A stretch of DNA of 64,000 bases from Osedax fenrisi (GCA_964019155.1 OZ025244.1:49419469-49483468); one strand, 5' to 3'. Shown: positions 24,691-36,544, counted from the stretch's first letter. Notes: generated from the letters alone by a model not told the origin. Made by a program: numbers and translations.

Positions 24691-25829
24691 GATAGGAAAA
24701 TCATTTTTTTAAATTGAGGTGTGATTTTTAAAATTTTTTTTTCAAAATCTCTTTCCCATAAAAGTCTTTTTCCGTCAAAAATCTCAACAAAGTGTATACT
24801 TAAATTCAAATAATGCTCGATTTGAAATTTTTGTTTGCAAATGTATACATATTAGGTTAGCTACTCGAAATATATTTAGGAATAAATAGTATGCGCACAC
24901 TCATTTTCATCTACGGGCAATGTTTCTGGTAGTATTTTTGGTTTTTATCGTTAAGATTTAATATTTAATATTTTATATAAATTAAAATAATTAAAATTCG
25001 CCGTAAGGAAAACGTAAGGACAACGTCGGAAGATAAAGTGGGGCAGTGGGGGTAACATGAATGATTTACTTTTTTGAATATGTATTCACGCGATACCAAT
25101 AATCGTTAAATAGTGTCATTTTTTGATCGATTTACGTAATCGAAAAATTTAAATTCGACGCAAATTTTTAATAACAAATATTATCGTGGAGAATTTTATC
25201 GTAAATAATTTCGTAAAAATGAGTTTCTTTAATTTAATTTCGAATACATTACGTAGATTTACGAAATGGTACTTCCAGTTTGAATATCTAAATAAAAACA
25301 AGTGCATCGGAATTTATTTACCCGTATTATTGAGAAAAAGTTCACGAACGAGTAAAATCGAGTTAATATGTTTTACTTTACGAGTTTATATTAATTATTT
25401 CCTATCTACGACATGTAAACATAAATTATTAAATATAGGTGATGTAAAAAATCAAAATCTACAATAATTATTCGATTTCAATAATTTTAACTTTATTAAA
25501 TAGTTAATTAAAATATAATATATTTTGATAAATTGTGACTTCTATGTTTAATATTCTTCGAGCTACGGCCGAAAAAGTTAAAAATACATGATTTTAGAAT
25601 AGTCTATTTGACCGACTTCCGGTAAATTTTTCGTATAATTATGAATTCATCAGATTAGGAGTACGAAAATACATGTAATTAAATCAGAAAAAAATCATGA
25701 AAATATGAATAATAGGGTTTCCATCTCTGTTTTAATATTTCGCCAAATGTCATCATATATATAAGTCAAAGAAAAAATATAGATTTATAAAAAAATATTT
25801 TTTCTAAAATCTATTCTATAATTATATAT
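24691..25829. other. Unassigned region with CG-rich words and one 93-codon ORF
   Basis: Compared with its surroundings this stretch has many TCG and ACG words and phrases such as AAAGTGGGGCAGTGGGGG (25035-25055). A plus-strand frame at 25186-25467 (93 codons, basic and aromatic-rich, no domain recognised) is the only ORF. It may be the body of the Helitron-like element ending at 24624. Confidence 0.35.
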
Positions 25830-26893
25830 GCATTACACACCGAGTGAGTCTATACAAATATATATATATATGTGTGTGTATGTGGTAATTGATATTTTTA
25901 GTTATATTTATTGTCACTGTTGTGTTTAGGTTGGGTTAAGTTTTAATATTGGTAGATTTTTTTTAGCTGCATTACTTCCCGTGTGAGACTATAAAAGCAT
26001 ATTTATTTATATTGTTATTTTCACAGTTGTGGTTAGGTTGGGTTAAGTTTTAATTTGTGTAGGTTTTTTTTAGCTGCATTACTTCCCGAGTGAGCCTATA
26101 CAAGAATATTTTCACAGTTGTGGTTAGGTTGGGTTAAGTTTTAATATTGGTAGATTTTTTTTAGCAGCATTACTTCCCGTGTGAGCCTATAAAAGCATAT
26201 TCATTTATATTATTATTTTCACAGTTGTGGTTAGGTTGGGTTAAGTTTTAATTTGTGTAGGTTTTTTTTAGCTGAATTACTTCCAGATTGAGCCTATACA
26301 AGAATATTTTCACAGTTGTGGTTAGGTTGGGTTAAGTTTTAATTTGTGTAGGTTTTTTTAGCTGCACTACTTCCAGAGTGAGCATATAAAAGTATAGTGA
26401 TATATGTGTGTGTTGTCATTGATATTTTGAGTATTAGTTATTTTCATTGTTGTTGTTAATTGGATTAAGTTTTAATATTGGTGGTTTTTTTTAGCTGCAT
26501 TACTTCCCGAGTGAGCCTATAAAATAATATTTATTTATATTGTTATTTTTACAGTTATGGTTAGATTGGATTAAGTTTTAATATTGATGGTTTTTTTTAG
26601 CTGCATTACTTACCGAGTGAGCCTATAAAAGTATAGTGATATGTGTGTATGTTTTTATTGATATTTTGAGTTTTATTTATCGTCATTGTTTCGGATAGGT
26701 TGGGTTAAGTTTTAATATTCGTAGGTTTTTTTTATCCGCATTACTTCCCGAGTGAGCCAAATAAAGCTAAATGCATATACTTTATTTAGTTGCATTACAT
26801 ATATATGTATACTATATACCTATATACCTAGCTGCATTACATCACCAAGTGTACCTTACGATCGAACACGGGCGAAGCCGGCCACCCACCCTA
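25830..26893 (+). mobile_element. Minisatellite ending in a Helitron-like terminus
   Basis: About eight units of 90-135 bp repeat GGTTAGGTTGGGTTAAG, a T-run, AGCTGCATTACTTCCCG and AGTGAGCCTAT. The last unit runs into CGAACACGGGCGAAGCCGG and then CCACCCACCCTAG before a TA tract. A short hairpin-forming GCGAAGC, followed by CTAG at the very end, resembles the 3' end of non-autonomous Helitrons that carry internal minisatellites. No coding capacity. Confidence 0.5.
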
Positions 26894-26928
<35 letters not shown>

Positions 26929-26999
26929 CATACATATAATATATACTATACTCATTCAACTATTTTAAATATAGTTATTAGCAATAATAATGTATAATA

Positions 27000-27048
<49 letters not shown>
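26894..27048. repeat. TA microsatellites
   Basis: Two TA runs, at about 26894-26924 and 27001-27047, separated by AT-rich sequence. Confidence 0.9.
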
Positions 27049-27050
<2 letters not shown>

Positions 27051-27220
27051 AATAATAGTATATGTAGGAATAATAGTATATGTAGGAATGTATAGGTAGA
27101 TTGTTATCAATATATTTATTTAACAAATATGCATAGGTATATACATGTACATATGTTATATTTTTAAGATAATATATTAATAACAATCTACCTATATATT
27201 CCTACATATACTATTATTCC
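27049..27220. repeat. Inverted repeat with 49-bp arms
   Basis: The left arm 27067-27115 (GGAATAATAGTATATGTAGG and on) and the right arm 27172-27220 are complementary with only two mismatches. The loop is 56 bp. GGAATAATAGTATATGTA is also tandemly repeated just before the left arm. This is a possible MITE or foldback element. Confidence 0.85.
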
Positions 27221-27492
27221 ATATAAATAAATTAATATAATAATGAATGTCATTATTGAAAATATAGAATAATTATATCTATACAGATAATCATTCGATA
27301 TTATATTTGTTAATTTTATTTATAATATTCCATAAAATAATGTATTAATATTATTTCAAATATATTATCTGGTTATTATAATATAAATGATATACATAAC
27401 ATATTAATTAATTATATATTATTTATGAATTGATAACTATAAATTTATATTTATTAATACAAATATATTTTAATTTATTATTTTTCATATAG

Positions 27493-27622
27493 AACACATG
27501 TTAAAGGTAATCAAAGGATATTAAATAAACTCAATACACATACTTTGTCTGTTCAATCTACACCGGAACTTCCATGGATATTGGCCATTTTTTATGGATA
27601 TTATGCTATTGAAAGTGTACAA
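27493..27622 (+). other. Probable coding exon, unrecognised
   Basis: A 130-nt island bounded by an acceptor (TTTTTCATATAG) and a donor (GTAAAC). It is open in one frame for 43 codons, reading THVKGNQRILNKLNTHTL and later PELPWILAIFYGYYAIES. It is less AT-rich than its flanks. It enters with one base of a codon and ends on a codon boundary. No family was recognised. It could belong to the same gene as the exons at 43-57 kb, but connecting exons were not found. Confidence 0.45.
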
Positions 27623-27969
27623 GTAAACGTACCTAGTTATAAATATTTATTATACTATATAAATATATCTATTCATTAAGTTATATTAGTTTTTATTTTA
27701 TGCTTATTAAAATATTAATAAATTTTATTTTTAAATTAAATTATATGGTTTTAGCAGAATATTCCTAAAATATCTGATATAAACCGAGATATATACTCCA
27801 TCTTAAATATATTATTTATTAAAATTTATTAATTTTAGTGTATATAATATGATAATTTGTAAAATAATACTATTAAATATAAATATATATAATTAAGTGC
27901 AACAATGTTAACAAATATATATTTGCAAAAATACGCAAATGTGATAAAACTATAGTTTCATATATACTT

Positions 27970-28560
27970 ACTTATTACTTGTTATCCCGTGACTCGTAAA
28001 TCGTAGGGGAAATCAATCGAAGAGGCATCAGCAACACGTTTTCTCTAGCCATATCTTTTGTGCACATCTTATATTAGACCGTTTACATCTCGTTTAGTCC
28101 ATTTAGCAATGTTATCAATCCATTGAGATTTTGGTCGTCCTTGTTTTCGAGTTCCTTAAACAGAACCTTGCATTATAGTTTTGCACAGGTTGTCGTGTCT
28201 GGTGACATGGCCAAACCACTTCAGTTTGCGATGCTTTATCGTTTTTAGTAGAGGTTCGTAAGTTCCTAACAGCATGGTTATCCTATTGCGCACACACACG
28301 TTCGTAATCCTATCTTGATATTTGATGCCAAGTAGTTTTCTGTGTGCTTTGCTTTCAAATGCAGATATTTTTGCATTGCCACACTAATCGTCCATGTTTC
28401 GCAGCCATAAGTAAGGATAGAGAGAACTAGTGATCGATATAGATTGTACTTAAGTTTAAAATTGATGTGTTTGCTGTTCCAAATTGTGTAGAGACGTATC
28501 ATCGCTGAGGTAGATTGGGCAAGCCTTATTCTAATTTCATTATCACTTTTTCCATCACTT
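27970..28560 (-). pseudogene. LINE fragment: ORF2 C-terminus
   Basis: On the minus strand 28502-28278 reads WNSKHINFKLKYNLYRS and LVLSILTYGCETW, the conserved region just after the RT domain of LINEs. It continues as KLKWFGHVTRHDNLCK and then KQGRPKSQWIDNI (the GRP..RW.D.I tail motif) with several stops. It is truncated at both ends; a TA tract abuts at 28565. Confidence 0.8.
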
Positions 28561-28563
28561 TTT

Positions 28564-28564
<1 letters not shown>

Positions 28565-28626
<62 letters not shown>
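28565..28626. repeat. TA microsatellite
   Basis: About 31 TA units immediately upstream (minus-strand sense) of the LINE fragment. Confidence 0.97.
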
Positions 28627-28632
<6 letters not shown>

Positions 28633-29385
28633 CTGATTATATGTTCATATGTTAATATATTCTAAAATTTACCTCCAACAATTCATTGCTTATATATATA
28701 TTATATTAAAGTTGAAATACATGTAAAACATTATACAAACTTAACTTATAATTTTATAATTGGTAGTTTTAAAAATCTAAAGTTAAATGTTCACTAAATA
28801 TTACTTTTTTTGTTTATCGAATATTTTATATGTAATAATTTATACTAAAGATATATAACATAATCTACTTATATATTATGATAATGGAAAACTCTATATT
28901 TATTATGTGTAAACTTTTTCTGAGATTGTATATTTAACAAGATAATCCCTCATCTGTCAAACACCATAAAGTCCCTTAAACTCTCATCTCCAAATACCAT
29001 TAAATGCTCCTTCAATTTCCCATTGTCATCAATATATCTTCACAACCCTATTATTCATTCCTAATTTCTTATAAAATATACTTTATATATATATATACAT
29101 TTCAATTTATATATATTTAGTTTTTTAGATAAACATTAATTATCAAACACATAATTGTCAACAACATTTAAGTCGATATGTTAAATTTACACTAATTAAT
29201 ATAATTAAAAATATAATTGAATTACATTGAAGAATAAGAAACCGTGACTTTATATTTTAGATTCGGGGATGGTGAATACTGATTGTTATACAATTAATTA
29301 TATATTAAAATTAAGTATTACATATTAAATAAAGTTGACATTTGTAGGTTTTTAAATTTTAAAAAGGTAATATTCGAAATGGTCT
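28627..29385. other. AT-rich spacer, nothing recognised
   Basis: No coding or repeat features were seen. Confidence 0.5.
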
Positions 29386-30233
29386 AGGGAAAAGTAACCG
29401 AATACAGACAGTTCCAGAATGCAGACACTCTCAGTGTCTCAAAAACAATAAATCTTCAAACAAAAATTCAAAAAATAATATATTCATAATTATATAAATA
29501 GTCTAAATAAGTATTATTATATTTTAATTAATCAAAATATTGCTGATATATCTAATAATCTGATTTTTTATTACGTTTTTAAACTTATGAATCAAAAATT
29601 CAACTTAACTCCTTCTCAATGATATACAAATGTATCTATATAAATAAAACACTATATTATTAAAAACTAAAGCATTCTAGTTAGTAAATATGTTAGTAAA
29701 TATTAATTAAGTTATAAGCATATATCTAGAGGTTATATAAGTCACTAAAACGGACACTCAAGATGTATTAATAAGGACACCCTATAACCAATTAGCGCTC
29801 AGCGTGTAAACTATTCTTATTTTCATAAAAATCGCGTGCGTTGTAATATTAATGCCACCATTGAAGCTAAATCTAAAAATGTTATTATTTAGATACATAA
29901 CTTGTATTATTAATTCAAAAAATAATACAAATAAATAAATTATTAACTAATAAAATTAGATTAAAGTATTCATAAAATTAATTATAAATAATGAAATTGT
30001 AATTTACCTATTTTGGTTCATCAATAATATATAGTTATCTAGTAGTTTATTAGGTACCGAATATGAAAACCCCCGTTAGCTATTGAATCAAAAGATTAAA
30101 TACAATTTTAAAGTCACAATAATATCTATAATCATATAATATGAATATAATGTATTTTTTTGAATACAAATATTGAGTTATATAATATTAAGACCATATA
30201 TTATTAAAGTGTCAGTATTAGGTTACTTTCCCA
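29386..30233. mobile_element. CGAATACGGACA-type TIR element, decayed copy
   Basis: The left end (AGGGAAAAGTAACCGAATAC) and right end (complement of GTATTAGGTTACTTTCCC) are inverted repeats. The interior matches the copy at 50612-51516 over long stretches, including ATCGCGTGCGTTGTAATA. Many GGACAC motifs of the other copy are damaged here, so this is the older insertion. No ORF. A SINE is inserted just beyond the right end. Confidence 0.8.
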
Positions 30234-30249
30234 TATATATTGACAATTT

Positions 30250-30520
30250 CCTGTTTGGGTCAGTTGGCTAATACGGCCCAAACACATGTAGTAGGATGCG
30301 AGTGCAAGCCCCGTCTTGATCAATAAAATAGGTATTAAAATACTATTTAGAAATGATAATTTAGATTTGTTTATACATAAATTATCGGCTCTCTTAAAAA
30401 CCATGGATGCATTAACATGATAGCGGTTGCAAGGAAATTAGAACCATTTGGGTATAATAAAAAAACTTCATTATAATTCCTCGATTGGATGAAAATAATT
30501 CACCAAAATAAAAACAATAA
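30250..30520 (+). mobile_element. tRNA-derived SINE, copy 3, degenerate
   Basis: Same family as the copies at 24216 and 61484 but on the plus strand and more diverged. The A-box region is GGTCAGTTGGCTAATACGG, the B-box region is decayed (GAGTGCAAGCC), and the body keeps ATCGGCTCTCTTAAAAACC and ATGGATGCATTAACATGA. It ends in an AAAATAAAAACAATAATAAA tail. Confidence 0.8.
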
Positions 30521-30554
30521 TAAAATATATATATATATATATATATATACTACT

Positions 30555-31317
30555 TACTTACTGGGTCTAAAGGGTTGATAGAGCATTTGTCACAATTATT
30601 ATCCAAACATCCCTATCTTTCATTGCATATCGCCAATATCCATGTCCACATCGTTTTTCAGCTGATCTAGAAAGGTTTTGTGAGACCGCCCTTCGTTTTA
30701 CCATGATTTGGATACCAAAGTATAACTTAGCTTACAAATTCTTTGTCACTTCTATAGCAGTGACCAGTATATCGAATTCTTCTTTCGCTTATAAGATGTG
30801 ATATTTGGGGGATATTACCATATAATTCAGTATTTGTTGGGTGATCAAGCCAATACTTGTTTTAAATGGCTCTAAACATTCTGGTATAGGTATAAGTGCC
30901 ATCTAATTTATTTAAAGTTTTTTATTAAGGTCCAAGTTAATTATCCGTATAACAATACAGACTCAACTGTAGCTCGAAAAAATTCCTTTTCAGCCATAGA
31001 TTTGCAGTAGATTTACAAATTGTATATAATTTATTCAATCCAATCCAATCTTTACCAAATCTTGATGACACATCTTTTGCGATCGCTGAAATTTCACTGC
31101 CTAAGTATCTGAAGTTTTCCACCTATAAGAATGTTGCCGTTAAGATATTTTATAATACCTTTATAGTTAAGAAGTATGAATTCAGTCTTTTTATTGTAAA
31201 ATATAGTCAGATTACTTTAGCCGCAATGTCTAGTAATTGAACTTGAAGTTCTGCATCTTCAGGTAAAAATAGAGAAATATCATTTGCATAGTCTGCATCT
31301 GTAATTTTAACGGCAGG
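30555..31317 (-). pseudogene. LINE fragment: RT to C-terminus
   Basis: On the minus strand the segment near 31310-31200 reads TDADYANDISLFLPEDAE, corresponding to the RT catalytic motif region (normally F/Y-ADD; here AND). At 31122-30937 it reads MENFRYLGSEISA and then GLNKLYTICKS, the usual downstream FKYLG motif. Stops and frameshifts are frequent. TA tracts abut both ends (30526-30549 and 31320-31350). Confidence 0.75.
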
Positions 31318-31350
<33 letters not shown>

Positions 31351-31354
<4 letters not shown>

Positions 31355-32629
31355 GTTGGATTGAAATATAAAAATTTTAATTTTGAAATATGTCAATCAA
31401 AGTCTAGTATATAACATTGTATTCAAATATCATAAATAAAGAGTAATGTATGTATTTAAGGTCACTATAAATTAAATTAATTTTTATTAAAATTAAATGA
31501 TTTTAGATTATAATTTATAATATTGTATTCAAATGGCCATTTTAAGTCTAAATTATCATAAAATAATATGATTGGGAATTGTAGAAATCTTTGCAACATA
31601 AAGTAAACAATATTACTTAAATATTTAATTTCAATCCAAGGATTTCAATATTACGTTGTTTGTTTTGATAATAATAAGGTTTGTATAGCTTATATTTGAA
31701 GTCTAATTATTATATATTACACATTTTACATAATACACGTAATTAAGTTTATTAGTAAATTAACATATGTCATTAACATTCAATAATTAACGATTATTTA
31801 TTAAAATTATCTAATCATTGATTAGTAATTCATTATGTCATAAGTATTATGACATAATGAATTATTAATTCACTAATATAATATTCACATGTATTATTAT
31901 AACTTGAATTTAAAATTGTTTATATTAAATTACATATTTAAATAAATTAAAATATACAATATTATATACTTACACCATAAAATAATTGTCCATATTAAAT
32001 AATATTTAAATAATTAAAATATGATATTTATTAAACAATATGATATATTATAATTATATTTATTTAACTATCTGTTAATTATAATTACATTATGGTTATT
32101 TAATATACAATATATAATAGAGTATATTATATGGTATATACATGTAGAGATGCCATCATACCAACTCTATAGCAATATTATCTAGCAGATATTTCGCCAC
32201 GGATATCCACAATAGTGAATTTATTTTATATATATCATCTATTTAATTAATTTAATTTATAGTGAATATAACTATATAATATTATAATAACAATATAATG
32301 ATATACTATAAATACAATATATCATAATAATATATAATATAATATTGTAGATATATATACTCATTAATATTATTTTCTATCACTAGCATATTTACAATAA
32401 ATGTACGCGATATTTTCAAATCCATTATCTGTTCTAAATCAAAAAAATTAGCCTATACACATTCTCGCTAAAATCCGTGAAATATCTTCCAGATAATCTG
32501 ACTACTTGTTGGTGTGAACTAGTTAAATAATAATAGTATATCTATACAATTATTATATTTGTATACACGTTATTACTCTTCCATTTATAAAATTATCTTT
32601 TTAATGATATTTATATACGCAATATAAAT
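31351..32629. other. AT-rich stretch with a short palindrome
   Basis: Apart from the palindrome at 31826-31864, no features are supported. Small G+C-richer islands near 32145-32215 and 32440-32530 could be exon scraps (for example FSLKSVKYLPDNLTTCW) but lack convincing splice sites. Confidence 0.4.
31826..31864. repeat. 39-bp palindrome with 3-bp loop
   Basis: TAATTCATTATGTCATAA, GTA, then the exact reverse complement of the first arm. Confidence 0.97.
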
Positions 32630-32862
32630 TATTTAACTCGCTAGACCAACTTTTATTTGTTCGAGGTACAGCCAAGTCAAATTAATTAACGGACCATCCA
32701 CGAATGCACTCATATTTTTCTCGGTTGAATAAAGTTGAATAATGGAACACTCACAAAATATATAACAATATTTCGACACACCCATTATATAGGTGTAACT
32801 ATATTTTTAGATATGTACATATCAGATAATTTTGTAGTATGTTTTGTCGAGCGAGTTAAATG
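32630..32862. mobile_element. Possible 230-bp MITE
   Basis: The ends read inward as TTTAACTCGCTAGACCAA (left) and TTTAACTCGCTCGACAAA (right, complement). There is no ORF and no clear target duplication. Confidence 0.4.
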
Positions 32863-33294
32863 AATTTAACTAAAAATGTATAAAAGTTTACAGGAGCTCA
32901 CTAAGATTCAAGCAAAAGCGTACCCTAAAACTTTTCAAATAATTATAGTATAGATTTAAATAATTTCATTAGAATATTTTCAATTTTGTGAGATAGTACT
33001 GTGTCTTTAAAAGATAATTTATTATAAACAATTCTATATTCAATTTCTTATATTTAAATACATTGCGTTCTACTTACAATAGGAACCTGCATTATTATAA
33101 TATATAATATTAATTTAGAATATATAAATATTTATATTTAAATGATTATTGGTATTATTTTAGATATGTATATTAATTTAAAAGTTGTAAAGAAATTTAT
33201 ATTTAAATTATATATATGTTAGATGTGTATATTAAAATAAATTATATGAAATTTAAATATTATTATTTTAATATTGCACTATATAATTATTTAG
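32863..33294. other. AT-rich spacer, nothing recognised
   Basis: No features were noted. Confidence 0.4.
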
Positions 33295-33380
33295 GTATTG
33301 AATTCCTTAAATTCGATAGAAGTCGTGTTGGACAATTATTTGCGAATAATAAGTTTTACTACAAAGACATAGAATTAAAG
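33295..33380 (+). other. Possible coding exon, unrecognised
   Basis: An acceptor (ATTATTTAG) and a weak donor (GTTATT) enclose 86 nt. Read after two leading bases it gives IEFLKFDRSRVGQLF and ANNKFYYKDIELK. A second frame is also open over most of the length, so the frame choice is uncertain. Confidence 0.3.
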
Positions 33381-33752
33381 GTTATTATTTGTATTTATAT
33401 TTATATTATAGGAGATCTATATTGAAAATTATCATAATAATTTCAATCATTAATACTTGTTAAATAAATTATTATAATAACAACAATAAATATGACATAA
33501 AAAATAAATAACAGATAATAAAAATATACGTTATTATATATTATACTATATAGTTATAAATAAAATATTATATAATGGAAAGTAAAATATGATTAATAAA
33601 TAAATACACGGACATAAATATTTAATGAAGTTATATTTTTTAATTAATTATTGAAAACAAACTATTTTTTTTGTATTAAATGTTGGCATCGATTTTCGTG
33701 ATATGATCATATTCAATATTATCCCATCTCTAGATTGTTCACCTGTTTTCAT

Positions 33753-34608
33753 TTAAGAAACCTGGCTGACATCTTGAATATATCTCTCGACGGCTTGATT
33801 ATGACATGGATATTCAAAAGTAATTTCTTCAAAATTCATATTCAGGTAATTATTGAGTGTACTATTTTCAATATTATATGTTAACCTTGATTCATATATA
33901 TTTATATTAAAATTTATTTCATAATAGTAATCCGCATTAAAATTTATATTTGGTAATTCAAAAGTTCTAGTATTGGTATTATTATTTTTTCTGATATCTA
34001 TTATAATTTTAATTGCTTTTCTTCTAATATCTATTTCCTTGTCTTTTAACATGCTTAGTAAAACACTCTCTTAATGTGCATAGTAATAGTTATTTGATAT
34101 GCTCTCATCAATGATATCTCTATATTGTATATCGATGTATCTTGAATTTTGTATAATATAAAATACATTTTTTGTGGCATCAGATATAGTAGGGTTTTTT
34201 TTATTGTAAAATATGACGTCTCATATACTCTTACAATGTAGTTTGCTATTATATTTAAATTTTTAGTTGGATTAGTTGTCGATATGTATAGCCTTAATAT
34301 ATTATTTTCCAGAGTTAACCATCTGGCATGGTGCATTTTTCCTGGTTCCCTATTTTTTAAAGTATCATCTACCACTCCTGCATCTATGCATTTACATATT
34401 TTATATAAATAATCTGCATCGCAGTTATTTTTTGTTGTAAAATTAATTTTGAATATGATTTTTTCAAAATTAATTATATCTAATTTTTGCAGAGACTTTA
34501 ATTGTTTCTCTATTTCTCCTGAAAATGGGGTAGGTCCAATATGTTTGCCATCTATATAAATAAATAGTTTTCTAAGGGGTAATTCATTCATATGTAGTTG
34601 GCAAATCT
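33753..34608 (-). pseudogene. 3' exon of a broken arthropod multi-copy gene
   Basis: After an acceptor (TTTTTTACAG) at 34609, the minus strand reads ICQLHMNELPLRKLF, then GPTPFSGEIEKQLKSL, and further on EPGKMHHARWLTLENNIL and RLYIS. The frame breaks near 34100-34055, where a stop (AH*ESVLLSML) and a shift occur. It resumes as MLKDKEIDIRRKAIKII and FELPNINFNADYYYE, ending with YPCHNQAVERYIQDVSQVS. From memory, these motifs (HANELPLRHL, HARWLT..NRILRLY, PCHTQAVER) mark an uncharacterised, highly multi-copy arthropod family that I infer to be transposase-derived. Upstream exons of the same gene lie at 41273-41427 and 42083-42356, beyond a gypsy insertion. Confidence 0.75.
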
Positions 34609-35218
34609 GTAAAAAATATGTTTATAATATAATCAAATATCTATAAATAGTGGCCGCTAGTATAATAATATGTAATAGGTGTCTCGTAATGTATTCGATT
34701 TATATTTTTTTAATTATTTAATATTAAATAATTATATTTATGATGCGTATGCACCTTAATTTGATTCAATGATTTAATTACATATACACACACCTTACAT
34801 ACATAAATAAGTATATATAAATATTCATGTTTTTGTTAAAATTTGAAAATAAATTATTACGTGATAAATTAGATTAACTAATTATTAAAAAAAAAAATTA
34901 CCGACAATTTGATATCTAAATATTGTATATAGAACTTTTTATCCTATGTAGGACTATTTATGCGTTTATTAAAACGACCACTACTCGGTTCTTGGCCGCT
35001 ACCTCATTACATCCCCTATATATAAAGTTGTGTTGAATATAATTGTTATAATATATATATCTGGGTTGTTAGTTTTTTATAACAAATAATGTTAAATAAA
35101 TATTAGACTAGTGTAATTTGTGTTTATGATACGATATATTATTTTAAATAATTTATTTATATTGAATTATTTGATCTATAACAATAAAATATAATACATT
35201 TCATAAATAACTAACATA
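34609..35218. other. Intron of the broken minus-strand gene
   Basis: AT-rich sequence with nothing else recognised. It is continuous with the intron that now also holds a MITE, a LINE remnant and gypsy B. Confidence 0.5.
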
Positions 35219-35828
35219 GGGACGTGAGGGGGTTTTTGTCGATCAAATGTATCATTCGCTATAATAGCAAGTACACCGTGAATATTGAATATTAGTATTT
35301 GAATTTTAGAATATTTATTCAAAATATATTAATCTAATAAAAATCTATCTCGGATTTTTATATTATGATAATAATATTTATGATAATAATTATATATTAT
35401 AAATTATAATACTACTCATAAATATCGGTGAAATAAAGTATGTGTGGGATTAGTTAGTTTTGTTCGATAGTTCCGAATGTGTTAATACTTGTATCCCTAT
35501 ATACTAAAATAATGAAATTGGAGTTCAATTAACTAATTCGAATAATTATTATAATGATATGATAATATGTAATACACTCATAATTTTAATTAATTATATA
35601 TTATATATGAACATTGACCATTAATTATACGCTATTTATTACAATAATACAGAAGAAAATGCAATTTTTACATAATCGATAATATTATTCAATATATTTA
35701 ATTTTTCTTACATTTTTCCTAAAATATCAGGTAACATTAACATTATACACAGTTCGTTAATGTAAAATATGTTCATATCTATTACCGTTGTGATTATATT
35801 GCCATCGACCAAAACCCCCTCACGTCCC
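35219..35828. mobile_element. 610-bp TIR element with G-rich ends
   Basis: The inverted termini are GGGACGTGAGGGGGTTTT on the left, then TGTCGATC, and their complement on the right (GATCGACC-type, then AAAACCCCCTCACGTCCC). They match over about 26 bp with two or three differences. The interior is AT-rich without an ORF. No clear target duplication was found. Confidence 0.8.
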
Positions 35829-35904
35829 AAAATAGTATTATTATTTTTTAAATGAATTGTTATTAATTATTATTATATTTGTTGATATTATATATGGTAT
35901 ACAT

Positions 35905-36035
35905 TATATAGTCATGTCACCAGACCAAAGGGGCCATCCAAACGAAACCTACAATACAATATAGAAGGTAAAAGACAGCGAGGCCGGCCAAATAAGATGT
36001 GGATAGACAATATCAAAGACTGGATAGGAGGCATG
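35905..36035 (+). pseudogene. LINE remnant (ORF2 C-terminal tail), interrupted by gypsy B
   Basis: The plus strand reads HVTRPKGPSKRNLQYN and then GKRQRGRPNKMWIDNI and KDWIGG, the GKR.RGRP...W.D.I motif found at the end of LINE ORF2. Gypsy B enters in the next codon, duplicating GCATG. The reading frame picks up again at 40974. Confidence 0.75.
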
Positions 36036-36274
36036 TGTATTAATATTGAATACGCCTACTATACATATATAGCGTGACTAAGCCACGCCCATTACAAATG
36101 ACTTACGAGACTCACTTACTACTTAATGCACAACTAATAAACACCTATACCTAATTATATATATATTATCTATCATAATACAAGATACGAGATACGGCAC
36201 TTCCAGATAAGGTTAGTCACGTATATATGTATAGTAGGCTATATTAACTCATATTCAATATCATAAATACTACA
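36036..36274 (+). repeat. 5' LTR of gypsy B
   Basis: 239 bp, starting TGTATTAATATTG and ending ATACTACA. AATAAA, a candidate polyadenylation signal, lies at 36136-36141. The first about 50 and last about 65 bases are imperfect inverted repeats, so nearly half of the LTR can fold into one hairpin. Confidence 0.96.
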
Positions 36275-36291
36275 TGGTGACAGCGGTCAAG
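36275..36291 (+). promoter_or_regulatory. Primer-binding site of gypsy B
   Basis: TGGTGACAGCGGTCAAG starts directly after the LTR. The leading TGG pairs with a tRNA 3' CCA end. The tRNA was not identified. Confidence 0.8.
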
Positions 36292-36506
36292 TTATACTAA
36301 TTAATATATTATTGTTGTATATAATATTTTACTATTTAGTTAACCGTACCTAAAATCGTTATACATATAAAAAGTACATATTATACTTTATTACACGTTG
36401 AAAATATATATATTAGTTATATAAATATATATAGTGCATGTAAAAATATTATTTATTATATATCGCGTACATATTATAATCATATGGAAAATTACCAAAT
36501 TAGAGA

Positions 36507-36544
<38 letters not shown>

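Noticed and set aside
25920..26710. GGTTAGGTTGGGTTAAG repeats as telomeric DNA
   Set aside because: The TTAGG-like words are embedded in a 90-135 bp unit and are not in short uninterrupted tandem; not a telomere.
26771..27186. ORFs rich in Tyr-Ile repeats, also at 50213, 55558 and 63504
   Set aside because: Translations of TA and TAT microsatellites; no protein is supported, except that the first residues at 55558 are the L2 ORF2 tail.
33216..33425. 69-codon ORF as a complete gene
   Set aside because: The frame opens in AT-rich intron-like DNA; only the part between splice-like signals (33295-33380) looks coding.
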